This document shows, in pieces, positions 33,859 through 43,971 of a stretch of 54,844 bases of DNA (positions are counted from its first letter, which is position 1; every line of letters begins with the position of its first letter). Source of the DNA: Phycisphaerae bacterium. GTDB taxonomy: Bacteria; Planctomycetota; Phycisphaerae; Phycisphaerales; SM1A02. The stretch lies in contig NYSW01000109.1 of the NCBI GenBank assembly GCA_002683195.1, positions 1-54,844 of the forward strand, written 5' to 3'. Position numbers and translations under genes: made by a program. The notes beneath the pieces are model-generated. The model had not been told where the DNA came from. It worked only from the letters and a program-made list of their open reading frames with translations, and did no database searches.

Positions 33859-36047
33859 CCTTTCTGGCTCCCGGACTCGCCATCGCCGGCCTGCTCGCCG
33901 CCGGCGTTCCGATCATCATTCACCTCCTGCTTCGGCGGAAGAGGGTTCCGGTTCCCTGGGCCGCGATGGCGTTGTTGATGGAAGCGGCGCGTCGACACCG
34001 ACGCCGATCCAGAATCGAGCGATGGTTTCTGTTGGTCGTTCGGGCGCTCATCCTCGCACTGCTCGGAGTCGCCCTCGCCGGGCCACTCCTGGGAGAACGG
34101 GTGGCGACCCTCGAATCGGTCACCATGCATCTGGTGATCGACGATGGAATCGTCTCCGGCGTCACCGGAGAGGGTGGCATCACGGCTCTGGACCAGCAGG
34201 TGGAAGCGGCCATCGAACTGGTGAATGGTCTCGAACCTTCGGCCCGCGTCTCGGTCGTGCTTGCCGGCCGCCCGGTTCGGACGCTCATCCAACCCGCGAC
34301 CACGGATCATCGTTCGGTGGTGTCCGCGTTGGAGGGCGTCCTGGTTCGTGAAGGTGCGACCGACCTGGCTTCGGCGCTCGATCGCATCGCGATCGCGATC
34401 AACGACGGGGATGTCAAGGGTGGTCACGAAGTCCGCCTCTTCAGCGATCTTCGACGAGGATCCATCAACGATCGAACCAGACCACCGGCACTGAGTTCGC
34501 CCGACGGAGACATCCGACTGGTGACCACGACGCCGACCGAGGCTCGGGTCCAGAGCGTGCAGATCGTGAACATCGATGTCGCCCGGGTTCCACTTTCTCT
34601 TGCCGGTGGTGGTGACGACCGACTGGTTTCCGTCCGACTTCGAAGAACCGGCGAGACCCCCGAGTCCTCGACCACGATTCGGATCGCCGGTGATGCGATC
34701 GCGGCTCCGGAGACTCGTCGGGTGGAGTGGACCGCGGGCGTCACGGACGCGACGGTCGATTTCCAGATGCGGGTGGATGAAGATGGTGGTGTGCTCGAGG
34801 CCCTGATCCTGGAGCCCGACGGTCTGACCCTCGACGACCGTCGATCGACCATGGTCGAAGGCCGCGTTCCCAGTCGAATCCTCATTCTCGATCGAGATGA
34901 CTTCGGTGGTGTGGGTCGGGTGGATCGATGGCGGGCCACGGACTGGTTCGAACGGGCGTTGCTCCCCGACCTCGGAGGGGACCTGGCCGAAGCGGTGGAG
35001 ATCGACCGGGTCGATCCGGCCGCCCTCAACCAGCGCGATCTCGACGGAGTCTCGGTGCTGGTGGTCGGTCGTCCTGACCTTCTGGACGATGAATTTCTTC
35101 CTGAACTGGTTCGTTGGACCAATGAGGGTGGGGTGCTGGTCACGATGCCGCCCGGTTCCACCACGGTCCGTCCCTGGGCGACTCCGCTTCTGGATTCCCT
35201 CGGTCTGGACTGGAGCGTCGCGCTGGAGGCGGAGAGCCTCGAGGAACCTCGCCGACTGTCGAGCAACCAGCCGGCGTCCGCACTCACGCGATTGCTCGAT
35301 GCTGAAATCAGCGATCTCGCTCCGAGCGTTTCGATCAACAGACGACTTCCGATCGAAGGTCCCAATGATGGCGATGTCGTCCTGGTGGACGACGCCGATG
35401 AACCCTTTCTGATCGATGTTCCCATCGGTCTCGGTCGTCTCGTGTTCTTCACGGTGGCGCCGGAACTCGACTGGACCGATCTTCCGGTCCGACCGCTGAT
35501 GGTCCCCCTGGTTCAGGAGATCACGCGGCAAGGCACGGCACTCGCTGCTCGTGGTCGTGACGGGGTGGTCGGGGAACGACCGCCGACAGCCCGAACGAGT
35601 GGCGCCGCGATGATCCTCCCCGGCGGCGATCGCATCGTGCTGGACGCCGATTCGGACGAGATCGATCAGGATCGTCTTCCAACCCGAAGCGGAGTGGCGG
35701 AGGTCGTGGATCTTTCAGATCGAATCCTCGAACGACGAGTGGTGAATCCCGCGGTCGATCAGGCGAAGTTGGAAACCATCGAACGCGATGAAGTGCTCGA
35801 ATGGCTTTCACCCTCCGGTGACTGGGTCATCGAATCCGAATCGGATCAGGTCGAGGTCGCGGCGATCATCGGAACCGACATCGCGGGAATGCTGGTGGTG
35901 CTGGTTCTCTTCCTGGTTCTGTTCGAGACCGTGCTCGCCCGCTGGTTCGCTCGCGGGGGGATCGTCAACCGGCGATCTCGAGGACTCACGGGCGCCAACG
36001 CGGAAGCGGACGCGGCCCGGATGGATCGAACGGAGGCCGTCTCATGA
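33855..36047 (+). CDS. BatA-like membrane protein
   Basis: A 730-residue protein with the BatA N-terminus: two hydrophobic segments (about 4-22 and 57-78) flanking the basic stretch LLRRKRVPVPW. A large extracytoplasmic part follows with VWA-like segments (ARVSVVLAGRPV, GGHEVRLFSDLRRG), then a C-terminal membrane helix near 675-700. The clear MIDAS motif of true VWA domains is not seen, so metal binding may be lost. Such proteins occur with MoxR/DUF58 in planctomycetes and in the Bacteroides aerotolerance cluster; their exact role is unknown. Four-base overlaps link it to both neighbours. Confidence 0.8.
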   Translation: MTFLAPGLAIAGLLAAGVPIIIHLLLRRKRVPVPWAAMALLMEAARRHRRRSRIERWFLLVVRALILALLGVALAGPLLGERVATLESVTMHLVIDDGIVSGVTGEGGITALDQQVEAAIELVNGLEPSARVSVVLAGRPVRTLIQPATTDHRSVVSALEGVLVREGATDLASALDRIAIAINDGDVKGGHEVRLFSDLRRGSINDRTRPPALSSPDGDIRLVTTTPTEARVQSVQIVNIDVARVPLSLAGGGDDRLVSVRLRRTGETPESSTTIRIAGDAIAAPETRRVEWTAGVTDATVDFQMRVDEDGGVLEALILEPDGLTLDDRRSTMVEGRVPSRILILDRDDFGGVGRVDRWRATDWFERALLPDLGGDLAEAVEIDRVDPAALNQRDLDGVSVLVVGRPDLLDDEFLPELVRWTNEGGVLVTMPPGSTTVRPWATPLLDSLGLDWSVALEAESLEEPRRLSSNQPASALTRLLDAEISDLAPSVSINRRLPIEGPNDGDVVLVDDADEPFLIDVPIGLGRLVFFTVAPELDWTDLPVRPLMVPLVQEITRQGTALAARGRDGVVGERPPTARTSGAAMILPGGDRIVLDADSDEIDQDRLPTRSGVAEVVDLSDRILERRVVNPAVDQAKLETIERDEVLEWLSPSGDWVIESESDQVEVAAIIGTDIAGMLVVLVLFLVLFETVLARWFARGGIVNRRSRGLTGANAEADAARMDRTEAVS

Positions 36048-38413
36048 GTGACTTCACTCGATGGTGGCTCGGCATCCGGGATCTGCCGATCGGCTCTGAA
36101 GGACTTCAATTGGTCTGGGAACGAAACTTCCCCGGCTGGGCCTGGTTGGTCGCGATCATTCTCTGCACCGGGATCGCACTCTGGTCCTACGCCAGACTTG
36201 ATGCGTCCCGTCGGATTCGTGGTGGTCTCGCTTCGGCGAGGACGGTGATTCTCCTGATCCTCTTCGTCTGCGTCGCCGGCCCGATGCTCGAGCTTCCACG
36301 GGAACGAATCGAACCCGACGTGGTCGCGGTTCTCGTAGATCGAAGCCGGAGCATGCAGGTTCGTGATGGCGAGCGTGATCCCTCCTCGGGTGACCAGGTC
36401 GCCCGTGAACGGACTTTGCGGGAGATTCTCTCGTCCGCGGGTGAGACCTGGCGTTCCCCCGGCGATTCCCGCCGGATCCTCTGGCTGGGGTTCGGCGAAG
36501 GCGTGATGGAACTTCCACCCGTCACCGATTCGTCGGTGAACGACTCGCCGATCGGCCTCGAAGATCCTGACGGTTGGCGAACCAGGCTGGCCCCGGCCCT
36601 CGAGGAGACGCTTCGCCGCACCACCGGGCGCCCACTTGCCGGCATCGTCGTCGTCTCCGACGGTCGAACCGACTCGCCGCCGGACCGGGATCTCATTCGT
36701 CGACTGCTGGCGGCGGCGGCCCCGGTGCAGGTCGTTCCCCTCGGGGCTTCCGAACCGATCGGCGACACGGCGATCGGCCGGGTCGAGGCCCCACGCCGGG
36801 CCTTTGCTCGGGATGCGGTGCCGATTCTGGTTCGCCTCGACAATCGCGGCCGGTCTGGAGACTTCCGGCTGGAACTCGTGGATGAGGAGAACGGTCGGAT
36901 TCTGGATACCACGGACATCCAGATCGATTCCGAGGCCGAGAGCATCGACGCCGTGTTGACCGCTCGACCGAACTCGGACGCCGGCGGGGGGGTCGAGGGC
37001 GAACGTCGATGGTCGGTCCGAATCGTCGGGGGTGATGATCTCGTCCCGGAAAACGATCTGGCGTCCATTCCGATCGAACTCATCGACCGACCTCTGCGGG
37101 TCTTGTTCATCGAGGGTGGCCCACGCTGGGAATACCGCTACCTGAAGAACCTCCTGGTTCGAGAGCCATCGATCGAGAGTTCGGTGATGCTGCTTTCCGC
37201 GGATCGTGACTTCGCTCAGGAAGGCAACACTCCGCTCGCCCGTCTTCCCCGTGACTTCGCGGAGTTCTCCCAGTTCGACCTCGTGATTCTCGGAGACCTT
37301 CCATCGAACTTCCTCACTGAAGGTCGTCAGGAGGCGATTCGCGAACTCGTGGAACGACGTGGTGGTGGACTGATCCTCCTCGGTGGCCCGCGCTCGATGC
37401 CCGAAAGCTGGGAAGAGACGCCGCTCGCCGATCTTCTGCCGTTCAGTGGCGGGTTCGATCTCGATCGCCATGCCACTCCGATGATGGCCAGTCCGACGCC
37501 GGTCGCTGAACGTCTCGGCGTTCTTCGACTCGCCGATGAGGCATCCGGCGAAGGCTGGCCGGAGGATCTGACGGATCCGACCTTCGGTTGGTCGCAGTTG
37601 CAGTGGGTGCAGCGGATCGACCGTGAACGAATCAAGCCGACGGCCGAGATTCTCGCGGAGGCGGTTCCTCTCGACGGTTCGAAGTCCGACATCACACCGT
37701 TGGTGATCACCATGCGGTACGGCGCCGGGCAGATCCTCTACATCGCGACGGATGAAATCTGGCGCTGGCGGTATGGACGAGGCGAACAGTTGTACGAACG
37801 ATTCTGGGTCCAGTTGCTCCGGCTGCTCGGCCGGGAAGCGGTGGAGTCGGATCTTCCGATTCGAATCATCGCGGGTCCGGATCAAACCGAACTCGGTCGA
37901 CCGGTGCTGGTGACCGTCGACCTGCTTGATTCATCGCTGGGCGTCGATCCTCCGGAGACGGTTCTGGTCGAGGCTTTCGATCAGGAAGGCAACGTGCTTC
38001 GAACGATCGAACTCTCTGCGAGCGGTCAATCAAGCTGGTCGGGATCCTGGATTCCTGATGGCCTGGGTGCCGTCGCGCACCGAATCGCCGAACCGGTTCT
38101 GGCGGTTCTCGCCGGCGACCAGTCGGCGTTGGTCGAGGTGGTTCGACCCGATGATGAACTTCGTTTGGCGGACGCGGATCATCCACTGCTGGAGGCTCTG
38201 GCGAACGAAACCGGCGGTTCGATCCACGAAATCGTCGATTCCACCGATCCCCGACCGGTCCTTGATCGAATCCATGAAGCGATTCCGAACCGAGCGATCA
38301 TCACGGAAACCCCACTTCGGGAACGAATCTGGACCTCACCACTTTTCTTCACCCTGCTCCTTCTGCTGGCGGCCCTTGAATGGTCGGGTCGCCGTCTGGT
38401 GAGACTCGACTGA
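36044..38413 (+). CDS. VWA-type membrane protein with GATase1-like central domain
   Basis: A 789-residue protein. Membrane segments at about 33-49 and 65-82 precede a VWA-like domain with the metal-site motif VDRSRSM at about 96. A second domain (about 350-560) beginning RPLRVLFIEGGPRWEYRYLKN and containing LVILGDLPSNF and GGGLILLGGPRSMPESW resembles the class I amidotransferase-like fold seen in this protein type, without an obvious catalytic Cys. A C-terminal helix (about 765-780) re-enters the membrane. It overlaps the BatA-like gene by four bases and precedes DUF4175 by four. It probably belongs to the same envelope complex. Confidence 0.8.
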   Translation: MSDFTRWWLGIRDLPIGSEGLQLVWERNFPGWAWLVAIILCTGIALWSYARLDASRRIRGGLASARTVILLILFVCVAGPMLELPRERIEPDVVAVLVDRSRSMQVRDGERDPSSGDQVARERTLREILSSAGETWRSPGDSRRILWLGFGEGVMELPPVTDSSVNDSPIGLEDPDGWRTRLAPALEETLRRTTGRPLAGIVVVSDGRTDSPPDRDLIRRLLAAAAPVQVVPLGASEPIGDTAIGRVEAPRRAFARDAVPILVRLDNRGRSGDFRLELVDEENGRILDTTDIQIDSEAESIDAVLTARPNSDAGGGVEGERRWSVRIVGGDDLVPENDLASIPIELIDRPLRVLFIEGGPRWEYRYLKNLLVREPSIESSVMLLSADRDFAQEGNTPLARLPRDFAEFSQFDLVILGDLPSNFLTEGRQEAIRELVERRGGGLILLGGPRSMPESWEETPLADLLPFSGGFDLDRHATPMMASPTPVAERLGVLRLADEASGEGWPEDLTDPTFGWSQLQWVQRIDRERIKPTAEILAEAVPLDGSKSDITPLVITMRYGAGQILYIATDEIWRWRYGRGEQLYERFWVQLLRLLGREAVESDLPIRIIAGPDQTELGRPVLVTVDLLDSSLGVDPPETVLVEAFDQEGNVLRTIELSASGQSSWSGSWIPDGLGAVAHRIAEPVLAVLAGDQSALVEVVRPDDELRLADADHPLLEALANETGGSIHEIVDSTDPRPVLDRIHEAIPNRAIITETPLRERIWTSPLFFTLLLLLAALEWSGRRLVRLD

Positions 38414-38417
38414 TCCC

Positions 38418-41400
38418 ATGAACGACCCAACCACCGATCGAAGCGATGAGTTGCTCTTGAACCGGATCCGTCGGATCCGTTCTTCGCTGCGCCGTTCCGT
38501 GGTCGAGGCACGTCTTTCCACCGTGATCGCGGTGATGATCCCGATTCTGTTCGCGGCCGCGATGCTCGACTTCCTGTTCCGGCTCCCATCACCGGTCAGA
38601 TGGACGATGCTCCTTGCCGGATTGATCTGGCTCGGCGTCGAGATTCATCGACGGGTCTGGCCCGCGATTCGTTTTCGACCATCACTGATCGACGTCGCGT
38701 TGAGAATCGAATCGATGACACCATCGGTCGCCGGCCGACTCGCTTCCGCGATCGACTTCGCCCACCTGAATCGCTCGGAACGCGGCCCCCTCGCGGATCG
38801 AAGCCTGAGCGATCTTCAGAAACGGGCGAACACCGTGCGTTTCGAGGCGGTGATCGACGGAAAATCCGCTCACCAGAGATTTGGAATGGCGGTGCTGGCG
38901 CTCATCTTCATCGGGGGCATCGCGGCCTGGAGCCCGGCTGAGGCGTCGATCGCGACTCGTCGCATCCTCGCACCCTGGTCCGACGCCCGATGGCCGGCGC
39001 GAACCGACGTCGCATCGGCGACGAAAGCGGAACTCGTGCACCCCCGGGGGGAACCCCTGGCCCTCGCGGCCGATCTGATCAAGGGGGATCCCGGATCCGA
39101 GCGGGTCTCGGTCCGACTGCGGACGGTTCGAGACGGGAGCCCCGACCCATGGCGGTCGCTGGTCATGACCCGACAGCAGGGAACGCGATTCGAACGAGTG
39201 GTGGATACCAACGCCGATTCCATTGAATATGAATTCGCCAGTGTCGACTCCGAGACCGAACGCTTCGAAGTCCGCCTTGTTCCGGCCCCGGCGGTCGACA
39301 CGGCTCGGGTCTCGATCGAACCACCGGCCTATGCCGCGAGACTTGGACGGAGCGAATCCGAACTGGGTCCGGGCACCGATCGTCGCTCGCGTCTGGCCCG
39401 TCCGGTTCTGGAGGGTTCGCAGGCGCGAATCGATCTGGAGCTGATCCGTCCGGTTCCGATCGAGCGAGACGACGCGGGGATGATCTCAAGTTCGTTCGTC
39501 GACCGGGTGCTCGCTTCACCATCGATTGATCGCCCGATCCTCGAGGTGGACCCTGAGAATCCCACTCGTTGGAGCATCTTCTGGTCGCTGGATACGGGTG
39601 GGGAATTCGAAATTCGCCTGCAGGACGAACATGGCCTGGTGAATCTCGATCCCATTCGGTACCGGATCGACACCATCCCCGATCGTCGGCCCAGCACCAC
39701 CATCGTCGATCCGGCGAGTGATCGCACCGTGACTCGAAGTGCGATGGTCTCCCTGCAGGCCGATGCTCGAGACGATGTCGGTCTGTCGGATTTTCGGATT
39801 GAAGCCTCGGTGACCCGATCCGGTTCGATTTCGATGGTCGAGGAACTCGCAAGTCTCGATCTACTGGTCGAAGCCGAGGCCGATCCAGTGGCCGATGCCT
39901 CGCTCGAACACGAATTCGATCTCGCCGGACTCGCCCTGGAGGTCGGTGACGACATCAGCGTCTTCTCGCTCGTCACCGATGAGTGGGTCGGCCCCGATGG
40001 TCCCCGAGAACCGGTTCGGAGTGAAGTTCGACGACTCAAGGTCGTCTCGGAAGCCGATCTGATCGAACAACTTCAAGGTGGTCTGGGATCGATTCGACGA
40101 ACCGCCATCCGCCTCGAGGGTGATCAGGCCGAACTTGCGGACCGGGTTCGACAGGATGGTGCGAATCGAGAATCGACTCGAAATCAGGATCGGCTTGGTG
40201 ACCGCATCGAAGGCGCCAGGTCGGCGTTGGAAGCGGTGGATTCGCGGCGACGGGAGAACCGACTCGACGATGAACTGCTCGCCGATGTGCTCGATCAGGC
40301 GGAAGATCTGATCGAGGCCGCGGCGAGGTCGGAGGATCAGGCCCTCGCGGCCCTGGATCGAGCGACGGCGGCCCGTGATCGAGCGGCGGATGCCGACTCG
40401 AGCGAAGCCGAACGATCGGCCGCTGAAGCAGAGGCTGAAGAGGCGGAGCGGGAAGCGGTCGAAGCCCAGCAGGATGTCCAGGACGAGCTCACCGATCTGG
40501 CGGCCACTCTGGATCGGGGCGAAGACGCATGGGTGGTCTCCCGGCAGATCGAACGGCTTGCGGAGGATCTGGCGAATCTCCAGGAGCAGACCGGAGACCT
40601 CGCCGAACGAACCATGGGACGTGATCGGGACGAACTCACCAGCGAGGAACGCCGGGAACTCGACGACATCGTTCGCGAACAGGCGGATCTGGCGGATCGA
40701 TCCGAAGAACTTCTCGATGATCTCGAGGATCGGGCCGAGGCGATGGAGACCGCGGCACCCTCCGAAGCGGATGGTCTTCGTCAGGCGGCGGAAGAGGCTC
40801 GACAGGAAGGTCTCGAGGAGGAGATGCGAGAGGCGGAGGAACAGGCTCGGGAGAATCGCCTTCAACAGGCGGGAGAAGCGCAGCAGCAGGCGGCCGAGGC
40901 ACTCGAACGGATGCAGGAGACGATCGAGGAATCACGAAAGGCGAAGGTTGATGAACTTCGACGTCGGATGGAGAGTCTGGTCGAGAGTCTTCAGGCTCTG
41001 ATCAAGGCGGCCGAAAACGAGGTGATCGCACTCAACCGGGTCGATGCCGCGGGTGGTGACTTCGAGGCACGAGCGGCGGCGATGATCCTCGTTCAGCGGA
41101 ACACCATGACGGTCGCGGGGGAAGCGGCCGCCGCCGATGATCGAATCGGTCGGGTGGTCGGGCGTGCGGCCGACAACCAGGCGGCGGCGATCGGTGAACT
41201 TCGAAGTGATCCGCCGGACGTTCCCTCGGCCCTCGAATCCGAAGAGCGTGCGATTTCAGCTCTGCAAGAGGCCCTCGCTCTCGCCGAGGAAGCAGCCGAA
41301 CAACTGGCGCAACAGCAGGCCGACGCGGAGCGCGATCGATTGCTCACCGCATACCGAGGGGTTCTGGAGATGCAGACCGGGGTCCGGGTGGAAACCGGAA

Positions 41401-42089
41401 ATCTCGCGGAGGTCGTGGGTGAGCGTCTGGATCGACGTCAGACCGTCAAGGCCCGGCGTCTTGCCAGATCCGAGGACGAGGTCGGCACCGCGGTCGAAGC
41501 GATCGCGGAAGAGTTCAACGCGGTCACCGACTCGCTCGTCTTCTCGATGACGCATCGGAATCTCGATGCGTGGATCGCCGAGGTCGCGGACCGACTTCGT
41601 GACGGCCGGGTTGACGACCGAGCGATCGAGCGACAGACCATGATCATCGCTTCGCTGGCCGGATTGATCGAATCGCTTGATGACGAAGGACCACCCGAAG
41701 ATGATCCATTCGGTCAACAGGCGGGTGGCGGGCAGGGTGGCCAGCCGGGCGATGGTGGTGGTGAAGGCGGACCCCAGCCCCTGATTCCACCGATCGCGGA
41801 ATTGAAGATGCTCCGCTCGATGCAGATCCAGATCCTCGATGCGACTCGCCGGATCGATGGTCGTCCCGCGGATGATCCGGGCCGCAGTGAAAGCCTGGCC
41901 GATCTGGGTCGGATGCAGTCCGACCTCCATGCGGTCGCCACGACATTGGTCAACACCTTGGAACCGGCCTCGGAGGGTGCGGATGATTCGAGGATCCGGC
42001 CGGCGGAATCCGATGAAGATCCCGCGATGAAGCCGGGCTCCGATTCCGAAACCAGCCGGATGGAACCCACGACCGGAGAAGACACATGA
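38418..42089 (+). CDS. DUF4175-like large membrane protein with long coiled coil
   Basis: A 1223-residue protein. The N-terminus has membrane segments at about 38-60, 63-75 and 155-172, like DUF4175 proteins. A beta-rich extracytoplasmic part (about 180-530) is followed by some 350 residues of charged Ala/Glu/Arg/Gln heptad-like sequence (about 560-905), strongly predicted by eye to form coiled coils. The tail has a Gly/Gln-rich linker (about 1095-1115) and the segment PPIAELKMLRSMQIQILDAT, which I recall in planctomycete homologues of this cluster. Function is unknown; the position after VWA proteins suggests a structural part of an envelope complex. It overlaps the next gene by four bases. 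Confidence 0.75.
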   Translation: MNDPTTDRSDELLLNRIRRIRSSLRRSVVEARLSTVIAVMIPILFAAAMLDFLFRLPSPVRWTMLLAGLIWLGVEIHRRVWPAIRFRPSLIDVALRIESMTPSVAGRLASAIDFAHLNRSERGPLADRSLSDLQKRANTVRFEAVIDGKSAHQRFGMAVLALIFIGGIAAWSPAEASIATRRILAPWSDARWPARTDVASATKAELVHPRGEPLALAADLIKGDPGSERVSVRLRTVRDGSPDPWRSLVMTRQQGTRFERVVDTNADSIEYEFASVDSETERFEVRLVPAPAVDTARVSIEPPAYAARLGRSESELGPGTDRRSRLARPVLEGSQARIDLELIRPVPIERDDAGMISSSFVDRVLASPSIDRPILEVDPENPTRWSIFWSLDTGGEFEIRLQDEHGLVNLDPIRYRIDTIPDRRPSTTIVDPASDRTVTRSAMVSLQADARDDVGLSDFRIEASVTRSGSISMVEELASLDLLVEAEADPVADASLEHEFDLAGLALEVGDDISVFSLVTDEWVGPDGPREPVRSEVRRLKVVSEADLIEQLQGGLGSIRRTAIRLEGDQAELADRVRQDGANRESTRNQDRLGDRIEGARSALEAVDSRRRENRLDDELLADVLDQAEDLIEAAARSEDQALAALDRATAARDRAADADSSEAERSAAEAEAEEAEREAVEAQQDVQDELTDLAATLDRGEDAWVVSRQIERLAEDLANLQEQTGDLAERTMGRDRDELTSEERRELDDIVREQADLADRSEELLDDLEDRAEAMETAAPSEADGLRQAAEEARQEGLEEEMREAEEQARENRLQQAGEAQQQAAEALERMQETIEESRKAKVDELRRRMESLVESLQALIKAAENEVIALNRVDAAGGDFEARAAAMILVQRNTMTVAGEAAAADDRIGRVVGRAADNQAAAIGELRSDPPDVPSALESEERAISALQEALALAEEAAEQLAQQQADAERDRLLTAYRGVLEMQTGVRVETGNLAEVVGERLDRRQTVKARRLARSEDEVGTAVEAIAEEFNAVTDSLVFSMTHRNLDAWIAEVADRLRDGRVDDRAIERQTMIIASLAGLIESLDDEGPPEDDPFGQQAGGGQGGQPGDGGGEGGPQPLIPPIAELKMLRSMQIQILDATRRIDGRPADDPGRSESLADLGRMQSDLHAVATTLVNTLEPASEGADDSRIRPAESDEDPAMKPGSDSETSRMEPTTGEDT

Positions 42090-42856
42090 TGGAATCCAAG
42101 AACCGAATGTTGATGACGGTCCTGGTGCTGAGTGGGGGTTCACTGGCCTGGGGCCAGGATGCGCCAGTGGTTTCACCTCCGGCGACGACGCCCGAAGCGG
42201 TCCCTCCAGCGGTGGTTCAGGAGGATTCGGAGACGCCGAAGCAGGAGGCGGCACCTTCCCTGGATGATCTGCTCGACCTGGAGGAGTCCGGCGACGGTGA
42301 TGCCGACGCCCCGATCGCGGAAAGTGATCGACGCGCTCTCGATGCGGCCCTCGCCGAAGAGAAGCCGACCGAAGCCTTCCGCGCGGCGATCGCCGACATG
42401 CTGGTTTCCACGGACCTTCTGGAGGATCGGTCGGATGCGGGACTTGGAACCCAGCGGATCCAACAACGGATCGTCGACCGACTGCAGGCATTGATCGACA
42501 GCGCCTCGCGGCAACAACAACCGCAACCGCAACCCGGTGCCGGTCAGCAGCAACAGCAGCAGGATCCCGGTCGTCGCAACGAGCAGGAACCACAGGACGG
42601 CAATCAGCAAGCGAATCAGAACCAGGGTGAGTCTCGGAATGATCAGGGGGACCAGGATGGATCATCCGTGCAACCACCACCTCCCGAAGGGGGTGAACTC
42701 GCGGGCCCGCTTGATGGTGCGGGGATCGAATGGGGTGGACTGCCGCCACGAATGCGTGAGTTGATCACCCAGGGGACTCGAGATCGAGTCTCCGAGATGT
42801 ATCGATCTCTCACCGAGGCCTACTACCGGCGCATGGCCGAGGAGGGTGGTCGATGA
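42086..42856 (+). CDS. Secreted Gln-rich protein of the MoxR/DUF4175 cluster
   Basis: A 256-residue protein with a signal peptide (MLMTVLVLSGGSLAWGQ), an acidic Pro/Glu segment, a predicted helical part (about 70-135), a Gln/Asn/Pro-rich low-complexity region (about 140-200) and a C-terminal block WGGLPPRMRELITQG through EAYYRRMAE. That last block is probably the functional part and looks like a short conserved helix pair. No known domain is recognised. Four-base overlaps on both sides place it firmly in the operon. It may be a periplasmic linker for the membrane proteins upstream. Confidence 0.7.
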   Translation: MMESKNRMLMTVLVLSGGSLAWGQDAPVVSPPATTPEAVPPAVVQEDSETPKQEAAPSLDDLLDLEESGDGDADAPIAESDRRALDAALAEEKPTEAFRAAIADMLVSTDLLEDRSDAGLGTQRIQQRIVDRLQALIDSASRQQQPQPQPGAGQQQQQQDPGRRNEQEPQDGNQQANQNQGESRNDQGDQDGSSVQPPPPEGGELAGPLDGAGIEWGGLPPRMRELITQGTRDRVSEMYRSLTEAYYRRMAEEGGR

Positions 42857-43971
42857 TCGATCCCCAGGTGAAACGAGGAATCTCCGATCGAGCCCGATGG
42901 CGTGGAATCCTGTTCGGCATGGCTTCGGCCGCCGTGGTGTCGACCACCACGGTCTCGGCTCAGGATGTCGGTCCACCGTCGCCGCCCGAGGCGATTGAAG
43001 CTGGTGGAGCGCAGAACGCCCCCGCGATCGAGGAGATGACGCCCGAACTCGACGGTGGCGTCAACCGCGGACTCGAGGCCTTGGCCGGCATGCAGAATGC
43101 CGACGGTTCGTTTGGTCGGGGACGGTACGGAAGACATGTCGGGATCACCGCGATCTGCGCTCTCGCTTTCATGGCCGACGGCCACGTTCCCGAACGAGGT
43201 CGATACGAAGGCACGGTCCGAAAGGCGCTCGATTTCGTGCTTGCGGGCGCGACCGAAACCGGACTGCTCGCGGCTGAGACCTCTCATGGACCGATGTACG
43301 GCCACGGGTTCGCCACCCTTTTCCTGGGTGAGATCTACGGAATGAATCCGTCGGACGAGCGAGTCCGAGACGCCTTGGGCCGGGCCATTCGACTCATCGT
43401 CGACAGCCAGAACGAGGAAGGTGGCTGGAGGTACAACCCGGTACCGCTGGATGCCGATGTTTCGGTCACGATCTGCGAGATCATGGCCCTGCGATCCGCA
43501 CGTAACGCGGGCATCAAGGTTCCGCGGGAGACGATCGACAAGGCGGTCGAGTACGTTCGGCAATGCCAGAATCCCGATGGCGGCTTCCGATACATGACTC
43601 AAGCTGGTGGTTCCGCATGGCCTCGTACGGCTGCGGGGGTGGCCAGCCTCTTCTATGCGGGCATCTATGAGGATGACGCCATCGAGCTGGGGCTTGAATA
43701 TCTCGTCCGAAAGGCTTCCCCGGGTCGGGGAGTGATCGGGGCCGGGAGCGCCCATTACTTCTATGGCCAGTACTACTCCGCACAGGCGATGTACCTTGCG
43801 GGTGGAGAGTGGTGGTCCGACTGGTGGCCCGCGATCCGAACCGAACTTCTCTCTCGACAGAACAAGGCCGGGGAATGGACCGACCGTCAGATCGGTGATG
43901 CCTATGCGACGGCGATGGCCCTCATCGTGCTGCAGATGCCGAAGCGATACCTTCCGATCTTCCAGAAGTGA
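42853..43971 (+). CDS. Secreted squalene-cyclase-like (prenyltransferase fold) repeat protein
   Basis: A 372-residue protein with a signal-like hydrophobic stretch (about 20-37). The rest is an alpha-toroid made of repeats with QW-like motifs: QNADGSFGRG, SQNEEGGWRY, CQNPDGGFRY and RQNKAGEWTD. The fold is shared by triterpene cyclases and prenyltransferases, but the catalytic DXDD or DCTAE motifs of squalene/oxidosqualene cyclases are absent, so it is probably not a terpene cyclase. Similar secreted proteins occur in planctomycete MoxR/BatA clusters with no assigned function. It overlaps both neighbours by four bases. Confidence 0.8.
   Translation: MIDPQVKRGISDRARWRGILFGMASAAVVSTTTVSAQDVGPPSPPEAIEAGGAQNAPAIEEMTPELDGGVNRGLEALAGMQNADGSFGRGRYGRHVGITAICALAFMADGHVPERGRYEGTVRKALDFVLAGATETGLLAAETSHGPMYGHGFATLFLGEIYGMNPSDERVRDALGRAIRLIVDSQNEEGGWRYNPVPLDADVSVTICEIMALRSARNAGIKVPRETIDKAVEYVRQCQNPDGGFRYMTQAGGSAWPRTAAGVASLFYAGIYEDDAIELGLEYLVRKASPGRGVIGAGSAHYFYGQYYSAQAMYLAGGEWWSDWWPAIRTELLSRQNKAGEWTDRQIGDAYATAMALIVLQMPKRYLPIFQK

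Noticed and set aside
35846..37885. 679-codon minus-strand open frame opposite the BatA/VWA genes
   Set aside because: Composition is typical of antisense shadows and the plus-strand genes show clear domains and overlaps.
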